This document shows positions 28,539 through 38,683 of a stretch of 64,000 nt of DNA, in pieces. Origin of the DNA: Prevotella sp. OH937_COT-195 (GTDB taxonomy: Bacteria > Bacteroidota > Bacteroidia > Bacteroidales > Bacteroidaceae); NCBI RefSeq assembly GCF_003932845.1, contig NZ_RQZH01000004.1:57884-121883 (forward strand), in the 5' to 3' direction. The notes under the pieces were generated by a model, which saw only the letters and a list, made by a program, of their open reading frames with translations, was not told the origin of the DNA and searched no databases. Position numbers and translations under genes: made by a program. The first letter of the stretch is position 1, and each line of letters opens with the position of its first letter.

Positions 28539-28745
28539 TCATATAGTGACATGACAAATTATTATTAGTTTGATAAAATAAATAATATTAACCTCACGAT
28601 GTGTTACATTAGCATCAGAGTTTATAATTTCAGATAGCATACAATATTGTTTTCCAACATTGTAACATTCTACACACAGAATACTTGACACTGACAATAT
28701 TGTCATCAATCAAATAATAAAAACTAAAATCTTTTTCACAATCAT
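28539..28745 (-). pseudogene. Possible small secreted peptide gene with in-frame TGA
   Basis: A 68-codon frame begins MIVKKILVFII, meets TGA at 28710-28712, and continues LMTILSVSSILCVECYN to a second TGA at 28539. Read through, the first 25 residues look like a signal peptide, followed by a few cysteines. It lies between a promoter-like site at 28868-28899 and the GLPGLI gene. In this A/T-rich stretch an open frame of this length could be chance, so support is weak. Confidence 0.28.
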
Positions 28746-28867
28746 ATTCTTTATTTTTTATAAATAGATATATTAAGGTATATATAACACCTGATTTGAA
28801 CTAATCGTTACCACTCTGTTGGTTAGATTTAAGATTTGAGAACCGTATAAATAATTTATATTTAGTG

Positions 28868-28899
28868 CAAAAATAAACTTTTTTCTTGATATCACCAAT
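28868..28899 (-). promoter_or_regulatory. Promoter of the GLPGLI/barrel locus
   Basis: On the minus strand, ATTG, a 20-bp spacer and TATTTTTG (28868-28875) give a near-consensus Bacteroidetes promoter. The region from here to 28463 is A/T-rich and otherwise holds only the weak small-peptide candidate. Confidence 0.55.
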
Positions 28900-29021
28900 A
28901 GTTTTTTATATTTTTATCTTAACTTTCACGCTTTTCCTTAATTATTTTATACTATATTCAGAGAATTTATTTAATACAACATCGGCAAGTTTTCGGCATA
29001 CTAATATAAATTGACAACAAA

Positions 29022-29138
29022 AAAATCGGGTGCCTCACGACGCCCGATTTTCAAAAACAAACTACTTAAAAACTAATCTACTAAAACAAATCAAAAAAAT
29101 ATCTTTAATCGGATTGTATCCGATACATTTTTTTATTT
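29022..29138 (-). ncRNA. Candidate small RNA of about 115 nt downstream of groEL
   Basis: A complete short transcription unit: consensus promoter at 29145-29175, predicted start near 29138, a perfect 7-bp hairpin (29108-29124, ATCGGAT with loop ACA) and an 11-bp terminator stem (29022-29051) followed by seven T on the minus strand. The only start codon in it opens a seven-residue frame (MYRIQSD), so a leader peptide or a purely non-coding RNA are both possible. It is separate from groEL, whose terminator lies upstream of the promoter. No known RNA family is recognised. Confidence 0.5.
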
Positions 29139-29144
29139 CTGTTG

Positions 29145-29175
29145 CAAAATTATTATATTTAGCCTAACTGCCAAA
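29145..29175 (-). promoter_or_regulatory. Consensus promoter of the small RNA candidate
   Basis: On the minus strand, TTTG, exactly 19 bp, then TAATTTTG. Confidence 0.75.
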
Positions 29176-29220
29176 ATCTTTTTTATATAATTTGGGCAAA
29201 AAACGACTAAAAAAACAGCA

Positions 29221-29252
29221 AAAGAGGTCAATCGGAAACGATTAACCTCTTT
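29221..29252 (-). terminator. Terminator of groESL
   Basis: A 14-bp stem with one wobble pair (AAAGAGGTTAATCG on the minus strand), 4-nt loop, then a T run, 36 bp after the groEL stop. Confidence 0.8.
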
Positions 29253-29288
29253 TTTGATATGTTTAGTTTACAAAATGACGTTTTAATA

Positions 29289-30941
<1,653 letters not shown>

Positions 30942-30956
30942 TTAAATGTAAGATTT

Positions 30957-31229
30957 TTATTTGTTTATTACTGCGAGAACATCGCTCTGTCGCATGATGA
31001 GATATTTCTTTCCCTCATATTCCAATTCTGTACCGCTATATTTTGCGTAGAGAACTTCGTTGCCCTCTTTGAGAATCATCTTCTCGTCTTTTGTACCGTC
31101 GCCTGCTGCCATTACCGTACCGTGTAACGGTTTCTCCTTTGCAGTATCGGGAATGATGATACCGCCAATTTTTTCCTCGGCCGTTGCCGGAAGAATCAGA
31201 ACTCTGTCTGCCAATGGTTTGATATTCAT
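30957..31229 (-). CDS. groES: Co-chaperonin GroES
   Basis: This 90-residue protein is the lid of the GroEL chamber. It begins [12 protein letters not shown] and contains the mobile loop ([17 protein letters not shown]), the roof segment and the final strand VLAVINK. First gene of the groES-groEL operon. Upstream lies a strong match to a -24/-12 (RpoN) promoter rather than a housekeeping one. Confidence 0.98.
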   Translation of the reverse strand: MNIKPLADRVLILPATAEEKIGGIIIPDTAKEKPLHGTVMAAGDGTKDEKMILKEGNEVLYAKYSGTELEYEGKKYLIMRQSDVLAVINK

Positions 31230-31270
31230 AATTTTTAATATTTAATGTTTAGTAATCTCTGCCCATGTCA

Positions 31271-31288
31271 ATGCGAAAAGCGTGCCAA
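31271..31288 (-). promoter_or_regulatory. RpoN-like -24/-12 promoter of groESL
   Basis: On the minus strand TTGGCACG, four bases, TCGCAT. GG and GC have the exact sigma-54 spacing; the only core deviation is TC for TT in the -12 box. A start near 31260 would leave a leader of about 30 nt. Confidence 0.5.
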
Positions 31289-31335
31289 ACTGACATTTGG
31301 CACGTCTTGTCATCAACACACTGAAATTTTGTCAG
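31279..31335. promoter_or_regulatory. Inverted repeats upstream of groESL
   Basis: Three nested symmetrical sites: CGTGCCAAA/TTTGGCACG around a 6-bp centre (31281-31304), TGACA/TGTCA at the ends of 31291-31312, and CTGA/TCAG at the ends of 31321-31335. They could be activator or repressor sites for heat-shock control. Confidence 0.4.
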
Positions 31336-31379
31336 TATCTCATTATAATATATGTGTGGCGTGATGCGGTGTTGCGAAT

Positions 31380-33788
31380 TTATTCTACGACTTTGAACTT
31401 TGCAAATTTCAGCAGCAACTGTTTTGTGCCGACATTGCGGAAAGCGACCGTTGCTTTTACGTTCTCTCCCGTACCTTCTACATTGATAACGTTTCCGATG
31501 CCGAATCGGTCGTGCTCTATCGTTGCACCGACTTGCAGGTGTGATATGGACGAAGAACGGCAGTTTGCGGTTGGCACGACTTGTCTCGGAGATGATACGG
31601 CATTGACACGCCGGAGATTACCGCTCGCTGTGGCAAGCGTACGTCTGAAAGCCGGAGAGAGAGGGTCGCTTCCACGCTCCTCGCGATGTATCGCTTCGCG
31701 TTCCTTCGGGTCGGCACGAAACTGTGACGCCACGGGATTGGAGTTTTGGTATCTGCCACCGCCATACCTTCCGGACGACGGACGTGAAGACGGTAAGAAA
31801 AAAGAATCTCCCGACTCGCTATCAATACGCATCAACGAGGGGTTTATTTCGGCAAGAAAACGACTCGGAGTGTCAAACTCCATCTTGCCGTATCGGAACC
31901 TGTTGCGGGCAAACGTGAGAATACAGTTGCGCTCGGCACGCGTGATGGCAACGTAGAGCAGGCGGCGTTCTTCTTCGAGTCCGCGCTTTGTTTCGGCAGA
32001 CATCGGACTGGGAAATATGTTCTCCTCGAGTCCGACCACGAACACCGTCGGAAACTCAAGTCCTTTGGCCGAATGAACGGTCATCATGGTAACGCGTGAT
32101 GTCTCTGCATCGTCATCGCTGTCCAAGTCGCTGAGCAGAGAAACTTCTTGCAAATAGTCCACCAACATGCAGTGCTCATCACCCTCCTCACGCTTGCTTT
32201 CCACGAAATCTTGCAGTCCGCCAAGTAGTTCATCAAGGTTTTCCTGCCGCGATACATATTCCGGCGTGGTCTCGCCGTAAAGATCCTTCTGTATGCCCGA
32301 AGAAACTATTATATCTCTTCCGAGTTCGTAGGCATTGACATTGTCTTTCTTCTCTATGAACTGCATTATCAACTCGCGGAAAGCATTGAGTTTGGCAAGT
32401 GTACCTTTGTTGACATTGAGCCTTGAATACAATGGACGCGAAATAACCTTCCACATGCTCACGGAAGACTCGTAGGCACACGAATATATCTTCGAAACGG
32501 TTGTTGCACCGATACCGCGTGCCGGATAATTAATAATTCTGCGCAATGCCTCGTCGTCATCGGGATTTACCACAAGGCGCAGATATGCAATAACATCCTT
32601 TATCTCCTTGCGCTGATAGAAACTCAATCCTCCATACACACGATATGGAATGTTGTTGTGGAGCAGAGCCTCTTCGAAAGCACGGCTCTGCGCATTCGTG
32701 CGGTACAAGATTGCGAAATCGTCCCATGTGCAGTTCTCCCGTCTGCGAATCGCCTTAATCTCGTTGCAAACCACGACAGCCTCTTCCCTGTCGCTGTATG
32801 TAGGTTTGAGAATCAACTTGTTGCCGTTGCCGTTCTTGCTGTAAATTTCTTTCGGTATTTGCCGTTCGTTGTGGCGGATAAGACTGTTTGCCGCCTCCAC
32901 GATGTGCTGTGTACTGCGATAGTTGCGCTCAAGTTTGAACAACTTTGCTCCGTTGTACATCTCACGGAAATTCAAGATATTGTCTATGTTGGCACCGCGG
33001 AAACTATATATACTCTGTGCGTCGTCGCCAACCACGCATACGTTTTTACGCTCGCTCGTGAGTTGAAATACAATCTTCTGCTGCACGGTGTTAGTGTCTT
33101 GATACTCGTCTACGAGTACATACATGAACCGTTCGGCATACTTGCGCCTTATGTCTTCGTTGTCTCGGAGAAGTGTGTGTGTCATCAACAAGAGATCGTC
33201 AAAGTCCATGGCATTTGCCTGCCGACATCTGTCGGCGTACGCCAGATACACCTTATATATATTGGGTACGCGTTGGCGGCGGTCGTTCTCTATTGCATTA
33301 TAGTCGTTTGCATAATCACTTGCATTTATGAGACGATTTTTCGCCATGCTGATACGTCCGTGTACGGAAGCCGGTTTGTATATTTTGTCGTCAAACCCCA
33401 TCTCTCTTATGATATTCTTAAGCAGCGACCGCGAGTCTGCCTCGTCATAAATGGTAAAATTCGACGTATATCCTATACGTTCAGCCTCAACTCGCAGTAT
33501 TCTCGAAAAGATTGAGTGGAACGTCCCCATTACAAGTTTGCCTGCCACTTCGCTACCAACGAGTGAGCCGATGCGCTGCTTCATCTCGCGCGCCGCCTTG
33601 TTGGTAAATGTGAGCGCCAATATGTTCCACGGCTTTATGCCTAACTGTAGAAGATAGGCTATCTTATATGTAAGTACGCGGGTTTTACCCGAACCGGCAC
33701 CGGCGATTACCAGCGATGGACCTTCGGTTGACATAACAGCCTCGCGCTGGCTGTCGTTGAGTTGCGAAAGAATGCTCTCTGTATCCAT
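31380..33788 (-). CDS. UvrD/PcrA-type DNA helicase
   Basis: This 802-residue superfamily 1A helicase unwinds DNA 3' to 5' in repair and replication. It shows the Q motif (LNDSQREAV), Walker A AGAGSGKT (near residue 31-38), motif II VDEYQDTN, motif III GDDAQSIYSFRGA, motif IV LERNYRST, motif V TVHSAKGLEFPTVFVVGLEE and motif VI YVAITRAE. The C-terminal end (FGIGNVINVEG...VAFRNVGTKQLLLKFAK) is the Tudor-like tail of the family. mtgA lies 4 bp upstream, so both are probably co-transcribed. Confidence 0.95.
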   Translation of the reverse strand: MDTESILSQLNDSQREAVMSTEGPSLVIAGAGSGKTRVLTYKIAYLLQLGIKPWNILALTFTNKAAREMKQRIGSLVGSEVAGKLVMGTFHSIFSRILRVEAERIGYTSNFTIYDEADSRSLLKNIIREMGFDDKIYKPASVHGRISMAKNRLINASDYANDYNAIENDRRQRVPNIYKVYLAYADRCRQANAMDFDDLLLMTHTLLRDNEDIRRKYAERFMYVLVDEYQDTNTVQQKIVFQLTSERKNVCVVGDDAQSIYSFRGANIDNILNFREMYNGAKLFKLERNYRSTQHIVEAANSLIRHNERQIPKEIYSKNGNGNKLILKPTYSDREEAVVVCNEIKAIRRRENCTWDDFAILYRTNAQSRAFEEALLHNNIPYRVYGGLSFYQRKEIKDVIAYLRLVVNPDDDEALRRIINYPARGIGATTVSKIYSCAYESSVSMWKVISRPLYSRLNVNKGTLAKLNAFRELIMQFIEKKDNVNAYELGRDIIVSSGIQKDLYGETTPEYVSRQENLDELLGGLQDFVESKREEGDEHCMLVDYLQEVSLLSDLDSDDDAETSRVTMMTVHSAKGLEFPTVFVVGLEENIFPSPMSAETKRGLEEERRLLYVAITRAERNCILTFARNRFRYGKMEFDTPSRFLAEINPSLMRIDSESGDSFFLPSSRPSSGRYGGGRYQNSNPVASQFRADPKEREAIHREERGSDPLSPAFRRTLATASGNLRRVNAVSSPRQVVPTANCRSSSISHLQVGATIEHDRFGIGNVINVEGTGENVKATVAFRNVGTKQLLLKFAKFKVVE

Positions 33789-33792
33789 GTTG

Positions 33793-34524
33793 CTATTTCT
33801 TATATATTCCGCCTTTTACCGTGCTCTTGTCAATATCTTCGTTCTCGGCGGGGAACTTTGGTATAAACTTCATGTTTGCCTCTATCTTGGCACGCCGTCC
33901 GCGGACATATTTACTCGGTTCGAGCGATGAATATTTACGCGGGTTAGGCAATGTGGCTGCTATCAGTGCGCACTCTGAACGCGTGAGGTTCTTGGCAGAT
34001 TTGCCGAAATGCAGGCGTGCCACAGCCTCCACACCGTATATGCCGTCGCCCGTTTCAATGGAATTTAGATATACTTCCATTATCCGCTGCTTGCTCCACA
34101 TTAATTCAATCAGCACCGTGAAATATGCTTCCAACCCTTTCCTCAACCATGTCCTGTCGGGAAATAAAAACACGTTCTTTGCCGTTTGCTGCGATATGGT
34201 ACTCGCGCCGACTTTCTTTCCACCTGCGGCATTCTGCTTCGCAGCATGCTCAATCTGCTTGAAATCGAAACCGTGATGTATGAGAAATCTTGCGTCTTCG
34301 CTCCCCATAACAGCCACCGGCATGCTCGGCGACATGTCTTCGAGACTTATCCATTTGTGTTCCACACGAGGCGAACGACCATCAAACATCTGCTCGGCAC
34401 AGCGTATGACCATGAGCGGCGTGACATAGACGGGAACAAACCGATATATCACTACCGAGAGGATTGTGGATACGAAAAATGCCACAACCGCCATGCGCAA
34501 AAATTTCTTTATCTTCTTCCACAT
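33793..34524 (-). CDS. mtgA: Monofunctional peptidoglycan glycosyltransferase MtgA
   Basis: This 243-residue inner-membrane enzyme polymerises lipid II into glycan chains. One helix near the N-terminus (about 10-30) is followed by the GT51 domain with SEDARFLIHHGFD (catalytic Glu), GASTISQQTAKNVFL and IELMWSKQRIMEVYLNSIETG. There is no transpeptidase domain. The tail is charged. It is 4 bp upstream of the helicase gene. Confidence 0.93.
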   Translation of the reverse strand: MWKKIKKFLRMAVVAFFVSTILSVVIYRFVPVYVTPLMVIRCAEQMFDGRSPRVEHKWISLEDMSPSMPVAVMGSEDARFLIHHGFDFKQIEHAAKQNAAGGKKVGASTISQQTAKNVFLFPDRTWLRKGLEAYFTVLIELMWSKQRIMEVYLNSIETGDGIYGVEAVARLHFGKSAKNLTRSECALIAATLPNPRKYSSLEPSKYVRGRRAKIEANMKFIPKFPAENEDIDKSTVKGGIYKK

Positions 34525-34835
34525 TGTTTATGACTGTGAAACATTAAAGTGGGATTCTGTAAATAAACTCTGCCGAATCGAGAGACTGTCTTCGAGTACG
34601 AAACGGTAATAAACGAAAGAGTGTTGCTTGATACATGACCGAGCAAATCAACATTTATAACCGAAAAGACTCCTCAAATATGACAAAACTTTTATTCACA
34701 ATATATATTTAAATTTCGAGGTGGCAAACAAGTATTCGAGATTAATATTAATATATGTATGGCTTTATCTGTTTTTACCTTATTTGTATATTCATGTTTT
34801 TGAACACCCGCTTAATTTGTTGAACACAACTTAAA
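34525..34835. other. Intergenic stretch without recognised features
   Basis: A/T-rich sequence between the mtgA start and the terminator of the OmpA lipoprotein gene. I see no open frame, repeat or clear promoter box in it, although the mtgA-helicase promoter must lie here. Confidence 0.5.
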
Positions 34836-34867
34836 AAAGAGGGCGATTTTGTATGGTCGCCCTCTTT
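34836..34867 (-). terminator. Terminator of the OmpA lipoprotein gene
   Basis: Perfect 11-bp stem (AAAGAGGGCGA) with a 10-nt loop and a T run on the minus strand, 25 bp after the stop. Confidence 0.85.
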
Positions 34868-34892
34868 GCTATGTTTACTTACAAATTAGTGA

Positions 34893-35588
34893 TTAACGGA
34901 GCGTTCCGTTGTTGGCGGCATTGATCATCGCATCGCTTGCATACATATAAATCTCAACACGACGATTCTGTGCCTTTCCTGATGCGGTGCTGTTGCTCGC
35001 TACCGGGTTTTCCTCTCCGTAGCCTTCGCACATCTTTATCTGATTGTACTTCACGCCATGGCTTGTCAAGAAATTGCAAACGCTCTGTGCGCGCTGCAAT
35101 GACAACTGCCTGTTCTTCTCGTAACTCTGTGCAGCAGAATAGCCGCGCCATCCCTGATTGTCGGTGTAGCCCTGAATAGCCACATCGGTGTCGGAGAACT
35201 CTCTCAACATATTTGCAAAATCGGTAAGAGCGTATCTTGCAGAAGGCTGCAAATCTGCCCTGCCCGTACTGAAAAGGATACCACTGTCGAAAGACACTTT
35301 CACGGCTTTCAAACCATTGGCATCGGTAATCTCTTCCACCTTGGCGTTCTCAATTGCCTGAGCACGCTCGGCAGCTTTGTCCATCTTCTTACCGATTAAC
35401 GCACCTGCACCTGCACCTACGGCAGCACCTACGGTTGCACCAACAGCTGTGTTTCCTGCAATTTTACCTACAACAGCACCAAGCAATGCACCGCCACCTG
35501 TACCAATCAAGGCACCCTTGCCGGTGTTGTTGCAACTTACCAATACAGAAAGACACATTGCAAGTGTCAAAAACTTAAACTTTTTCAT
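34893..35588 (-). CDS. OmpA-family lipoprotein with glycine zipper
   Basis: This 231-residue protein has a lipoprotein signal (LSVLVSCNNT, Cys19). A glycine-zipper region (GGALLGAVVGKIAG, GAAVGAGAGALIG; about 25-66) could insert in the outer membrane. The C-terminal OmpA domain (about 105-220) has the peptidoglycan-binding signature GYTDNQGWRGY, NRQLSLQRAQSV and GKAQNRRVEIYM. It probably ties the outer membrane to the cell wall. It is a single-gene unit with a promoter-like site upstream and a terminator. Confidence 0.93.
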   Translation of the reverse strand: MKKFKFLTLAMCLSVLVSCNNTGKGALIGTGGGALLGAVVGKIAGNTAVGATVGAAVGAGAGALIGKKMDKAAERAQAIENAKVEEITDANGLKAVKVSFDSGILFSTGRADLQPSARYALTDFANMLREFSDTDVAIQGYTDNQGWRGYSAAQSYEKNRQLSLQRAQSVCNFLTSHGVKYNQIKMCEGYGEENPVASNSTASGKAQNRRVEIYMYASDAMINAANNGTLR

Positions 35589-35645
35589 TTTCGTATAGTT
35601 TTAAATGTTAATATTAATATTTAATAATCAAATTATATATCTCAG

Positions 35646-35653
35646 CAAAGATA
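35646..35653 (-). promoter_or_regulatory. -7 element of the OmpA lipoprotein gene
   Basis: TATCTTTG on the minus strand, about 57 bp before the start codon; no clear -33 box. Confidence 0.45.
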
Positions 35654-35712
35654 AACCTCTGCAAATTTAATTCTTTTTCTTGAATAACACAATTTAAACC
35701 AACTTTTTTTAT

Positions 35713-35720
35713 TATTTTTG
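35713..35720 (+). promoter_or_regulatory. -7 element of proS
   Basis: TATTTTTG, 31 bp before the start codon; no clear -33 box. Confidence 0.5.
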
Positions 35721-35751
35721 CACTCAAATTTCAAATAATGATTTTTTTGAC

Positions 35752-37233
35752 ATGGCAAAAGAACTAAAAGAACTTACCAAACGTGCCGAAAATTATAGTC
35801 AGTGGTACAATGATTTGGTGGTTAAGGCAGAACTTGCCGAGCAGTCGGCGGTACGCGGTTGTATGGTCATAAAACCGTACGGATATGCTATATGGGAGAA
35901 AATGCAGCAGCAACTTGACTTGATGTTCAAGGAGACAGGGGCACAGAATGCCTACTTCCCGCTCCTCATACCAAAGTCGTTTCTTTCGAGAGAAGCGGAA
36001 CACGTTGAAGGTTTCGCAAAGGAATGTGCCGTAGTGACACATTACCGTCTGCGTGCGAAAGAAGACAAGAGCGGAGTAGAGGTAGACCCCGCAGCAAAAC
36101 TTGAGGAAGAACTGATAGTAAGACCTACATCGGAAACCATAATATGGAACACTTATAAAAACTGGATTCACTCATGGCGCGACCTGCCACTGATGTGCAA
36201 CCAGTGGTGCAACGTGATGCGATGGGAAATGCGAACACGCCCCTTCCTCCGTACAAGCGAATTCCTTTGGCAGGAAGGACACACCGCACACGCAACAAAG
36301 GAAGAGGCGGATAAAGAGGCAAAACTTATGCTCTCGGTATATGCGAAATTTGCCGAACAGTGGATGGCCGTGCCTGTGGTGCAAGGCGTGAAGAGCGAAA
36401 CAGAAAGATTTGCCGGCGCACTCGACACTTACACCATTGAAGCCATGATGCAGGACGGCAAGGCTTTGCAAAGCGGAACAAGTCATTTCCTCGGGCAAAA
36501 CTTTGCCAAAGCATTCGATGTAACATATCTTAACAAAGATAACAAACCGGAATATGTATGGGCTACATCATGGGGCGTATCCACACGTTTGGTGGGTGCA
36601 TTGATAATGACTCACTCCGACGACAACGGACTCGTACTGCCACCAAGACTTGCTCCGCTGCAAGTGGTAATAATTCCCATTGCCAACAAACCGGAACAAC
36701 TTGCCGCAGTAAACGAGAAAGTTGAAGTCATAGTGAAAGAATTGAAAGCAAAGGGCATAAGTGTAAAATATGACAACTCTGACAACAAACGCCCCGGATT
36801 CAAATTCGCAGACTACGAACTTAAAGGAGTTCCTGTAAGATTAGTACTGGGTGCACGTGACTTGGAAAACGGAACAATCGAGGTTATGCGCCGAGACACT
36901 TTGGAAAAAGAAACACGCAGCATCGAAGGAATATCCGAATATGTCGAGACACTGCTTGAAGACATACAACAGAACATTTTCAACAAGGCAAAAACCGCCC
37001 GGGACGCACGAATATACGAATGCGACAACTACGAGGAATTCAAAGAACGCATAAAGGACGGCGGTTTCTTCCTGTGCCATTGGGACGGTACGACAGAGAC
37101 GGAAGCAAAGATAAAAGAAGAAACACAAGCAACAATACGATGCGTACCGTTAGGATTTGAACAGACAGAAGGTGTCGATATGGTAAGCGGCAAACCGGCA
37201 AAACACCGCGTAATAATAGCACGCAGTTACTGA
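35752..37233 (+). CDS. proS: Prolyl-tRNA synthetase
   Basis: This 493-residue class II synthetase charges tRNA-Pro. It has motif 1 around [17 protein letters not shown], the proline-site RPTSETIIW, motif 2 ([27 protein letters not shown] region), motif 3 with [14 protein letters not shown], an anticodon-binding domain ([12 protein letters not shown]) and a C-terminal zinc-type domain ending HRVIIARSY. Length and the C-terminal domain mark it as the archaeal/eukaryotic-like type, without the inserted editing domain. A strong terminator follows 7 bp after the stop. Confidence 0.97.
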   Translation: MAKELKELTKRAENYSQWYNDLVVKAELAEQSAVRGCMVIKPYGYAIWEKMQQQLDLMFKETGAQNAYFPLLIPKSFLSREAEHVEGFAKECAVVTHYRLRAKEDKSGVEVDPAAKLEEELIVRPTSETIIWNTYKNWIHSWRDLPLMCNQWCNVMRWEMRTRPFLRTSEFLWQEGHTAHATKEEADKEAKLMLSVYAKFAEQWMAVPVVQGVKSETERFAGALDTYTIEAMMQDGKALQSGTSHFLGQNFAKAFDVTYLNKDNKPEYVWATSWGVSTRLVGALIMTHSDDNGLVLPPRLAPLQVVIIPIANKPEQLAAVNEKVEVIVKELKAKGISVKYDNSDNKRPGFKFADYELKGVPVRLVLGARDLENGTIEVMRRDTLEKETRSIEGISEYVETLLEDIQQNIFNKAKTARDARIYECDNYEEFKERIKDGGFFLCHWDGTTETEAKIKEETQATIRCVPLGFEQTEGVDMVSGKPAKHRVIIARSY

Positions 37234-37469
37234 TTTCGAACAAAAACAGATGCAAACATATAATGACAGGATTGTTTCTGAACACCAGTTTTATATGTTT
37301 GCATCTGTTTTTGTCGTAATATAGAGTGTTGAGAGGACGAAGATTGCATAACTGATGATTTCTCTATGTTGATTTGAAGATACGACACATTGCCGTGCTG
37401 TGCAAGGAAAAGCAACTCTTCACCGGTCATCTGCCAAACAGGTTTGCCCAATAATTCGTTTATCGTCAT
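37227..37469 (-). pseudogene. Truncated DUF3853-like gene of a mobile element
   Basis: The first 30 or so residues (MTINELLGKPVWQMTGEELLFLA) resemble the start of DUF3853 proteins, small DNA-binding-like proteins of Bacteroidetes mobile elements. The rest reads through the proS terminator in antisense and ends 7 bp inside proS, so the original 3' part is lost. A -7 box TACTTTTG (37536-37543) lies upstream. Probably a remnant of an integrated element; family call tentative. Confidence 0.45.
37240..37314. terminator. Long hairpin after proS
   Basis: A perfect 24-bp inverted repeat (outer bases ACAAAAACAGATGCAAAC) with a 27-nt loop. It ends proS, and the truncated gene on the other strand runs into it. 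It also marks the left edge of the accessory island. Confidence 0.8.
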
Positions 37470-38109
37470 AATTCGATTGTTTTGAAATGAATAACTCGCC
37501 CTTGCGCATAGGGCATTCAGTCAGCTCTGACAATGCAAAAGTAGAGGGCTTTTAATGTTCTACCAAGTGAAAGGGATATGGCGGGAAATATAAGAGAAAA
37601 TAGGGAAATCAGAGACAATCAAAAACACTTAAACCATACTCATAAAGTGAACAATATCGAGCAAAATACCGTTTATAAGTAATCATTATGATTGTTTTAG
37701 TGATTTTCTCTTACACGTACATTAGATTCTAAACAGGTGTAGAACTATAAAAATATTGAGAGGAAATCGTGTCTAATTTTTCACCAAGGGTAGCAACCTA
37801 ACTTTGTGAAGGGAAAATAAGTCTCTGTTCGCAAAATTCAGCCTCTCATTTACTTCCAACAAACACTCTCCCTCGTAAGAACAAACTTTGGTTCCGTATC
37901 ATCACCACGGCCAAAGCTGCATGGTCGATGCCCCAGACCAAGCACGAATACCCGCAATCGCTTTTCCACCGTGCGAGATTGATTGCACCTACCGCTACAA
38001 GCTCCCAAAGGGCTCACTCCCTCCTCCCTCGAGTATATCAAAAATGGGCGGTAACCAACCACTAGGCGGCAAGGTGTCCGCCAGAGTAAAGCGACTACCA
38101 ATAAAAAGA
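37470..38109. other. Island left flank, no recognised gene
   Basis: The first half is A/T-rich; from about 37890 the G+C content rises, and short inverted repeats occur (for example GGCGG/CCGCC at 38064-38081). Open frames of 80-90 residues exist on both strands here but overlap each other and look like chance. It may be debris of an integrated element or hold a structured RNA. Confidence 0.35.
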
Positions 38110-38153
38110 AAGCAAGCCTTGGTGCCGCACAATGGCGGATCCAAAGCTTGCTT
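38110..38153 (-). terminator. Terminator of the defence operon
   Basis: A long stem (AAGCAAGC...GCTTGCTT outer arms, CCAA/TTGG next, inner CCGC/GCGG) followed on the minus strand by TTTCTTTTT. A second small hairpin with a CCCC-TTCG-GGGG tetraloop lies between it and the last stop codon (about 38214-38228). Confidence 0.7.
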
Positions 38154-38242
38154 GCTAGTATGAGTTAGGGATTGATGCCGAATGGTCGAGATTATAAGCT
38201 CGATTCACGAAAGCCCGCCCCGAAGGGGAAATTCTTAAATGA

Positions 38243-38683
38243 TTAAGTTATGTTTCGCTTATACCATTTAACCAAATGACAGCTAATAATAAAGATGTAA
38301 ATCAGAGAAACAAGCATATATACATCGCTTAATAGCGATACCCATATCTTGAAACAATTGATTTCGCAAAGTATCTGTGCTATAAGGACTATGCAAAAGA
38401 ACAAATTTACATAGAACCAATGTAAGCTATATTTAGCAATCGACTGCATTAACATGGTTATATTGCTGCTTTTTTTGTATTTAGAGCCACTGCTAATAGA
38501 AATACCTTTGCTTTTAATCTGCTCTATGAGGTCGTCTTTAGATGTTTTACCAGACACAACAAAAGCCACACTTAGAGTAAGCAACGATAAAGAAATACCC
38601 AACATCGCTATACCCCAAGTAAGGATAACATTTAACGAATTGTTCGAAAATGTTAGTTGCTGAATAAGTCCTTCAATAGACAT
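38243..38683 (-). CDS. Three-helix membrane protein of unknown function
   Basis: This 146-residue protein has three hydrophobic segments at about residues 18-43, 86-109 and 115-140, with a charged cytoplasmic-type loop between the first two (KTSKDDLIEQIKSKG). No family is recognised. Its start overlaps the end of the 328-residue gene by 31 bp, which implies translational coupling and joint function. As the last gene of a defence operon, a membrane effector that depolarises or permeabilises the cell is a reasonable guess, not shown by any motif. Confidence 0.7.
   Translation of the reverse strand: MSIEGLIQQLTFSNNSLNVILTWGIAMLGISLSLLTLSVAFVVSGKTSKDDLIEQIKSKGISISSGSKYKKSSNITMLMQSIAKYSLHWFYVNLFFCIVLIAQILCEINCFKIWVSLLSDVYMLVSLIYIFIISCHLVKWYKRNIT

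Noticed and set aside
25113..28745. Genome-wide recoding of TGA to explain the in-frame stops
   Set aside because: TGA serves as a normal stop elsewhere here (for example lpxC-fabZ at 253-255 and proS), and one of the interruptions is TAA.
37850..38163. Overlapping 80-90-residue frames on both strands
   Set aside because: They overlap each other, lack likely start signals and resemble no family; one runs through the operon terminator.
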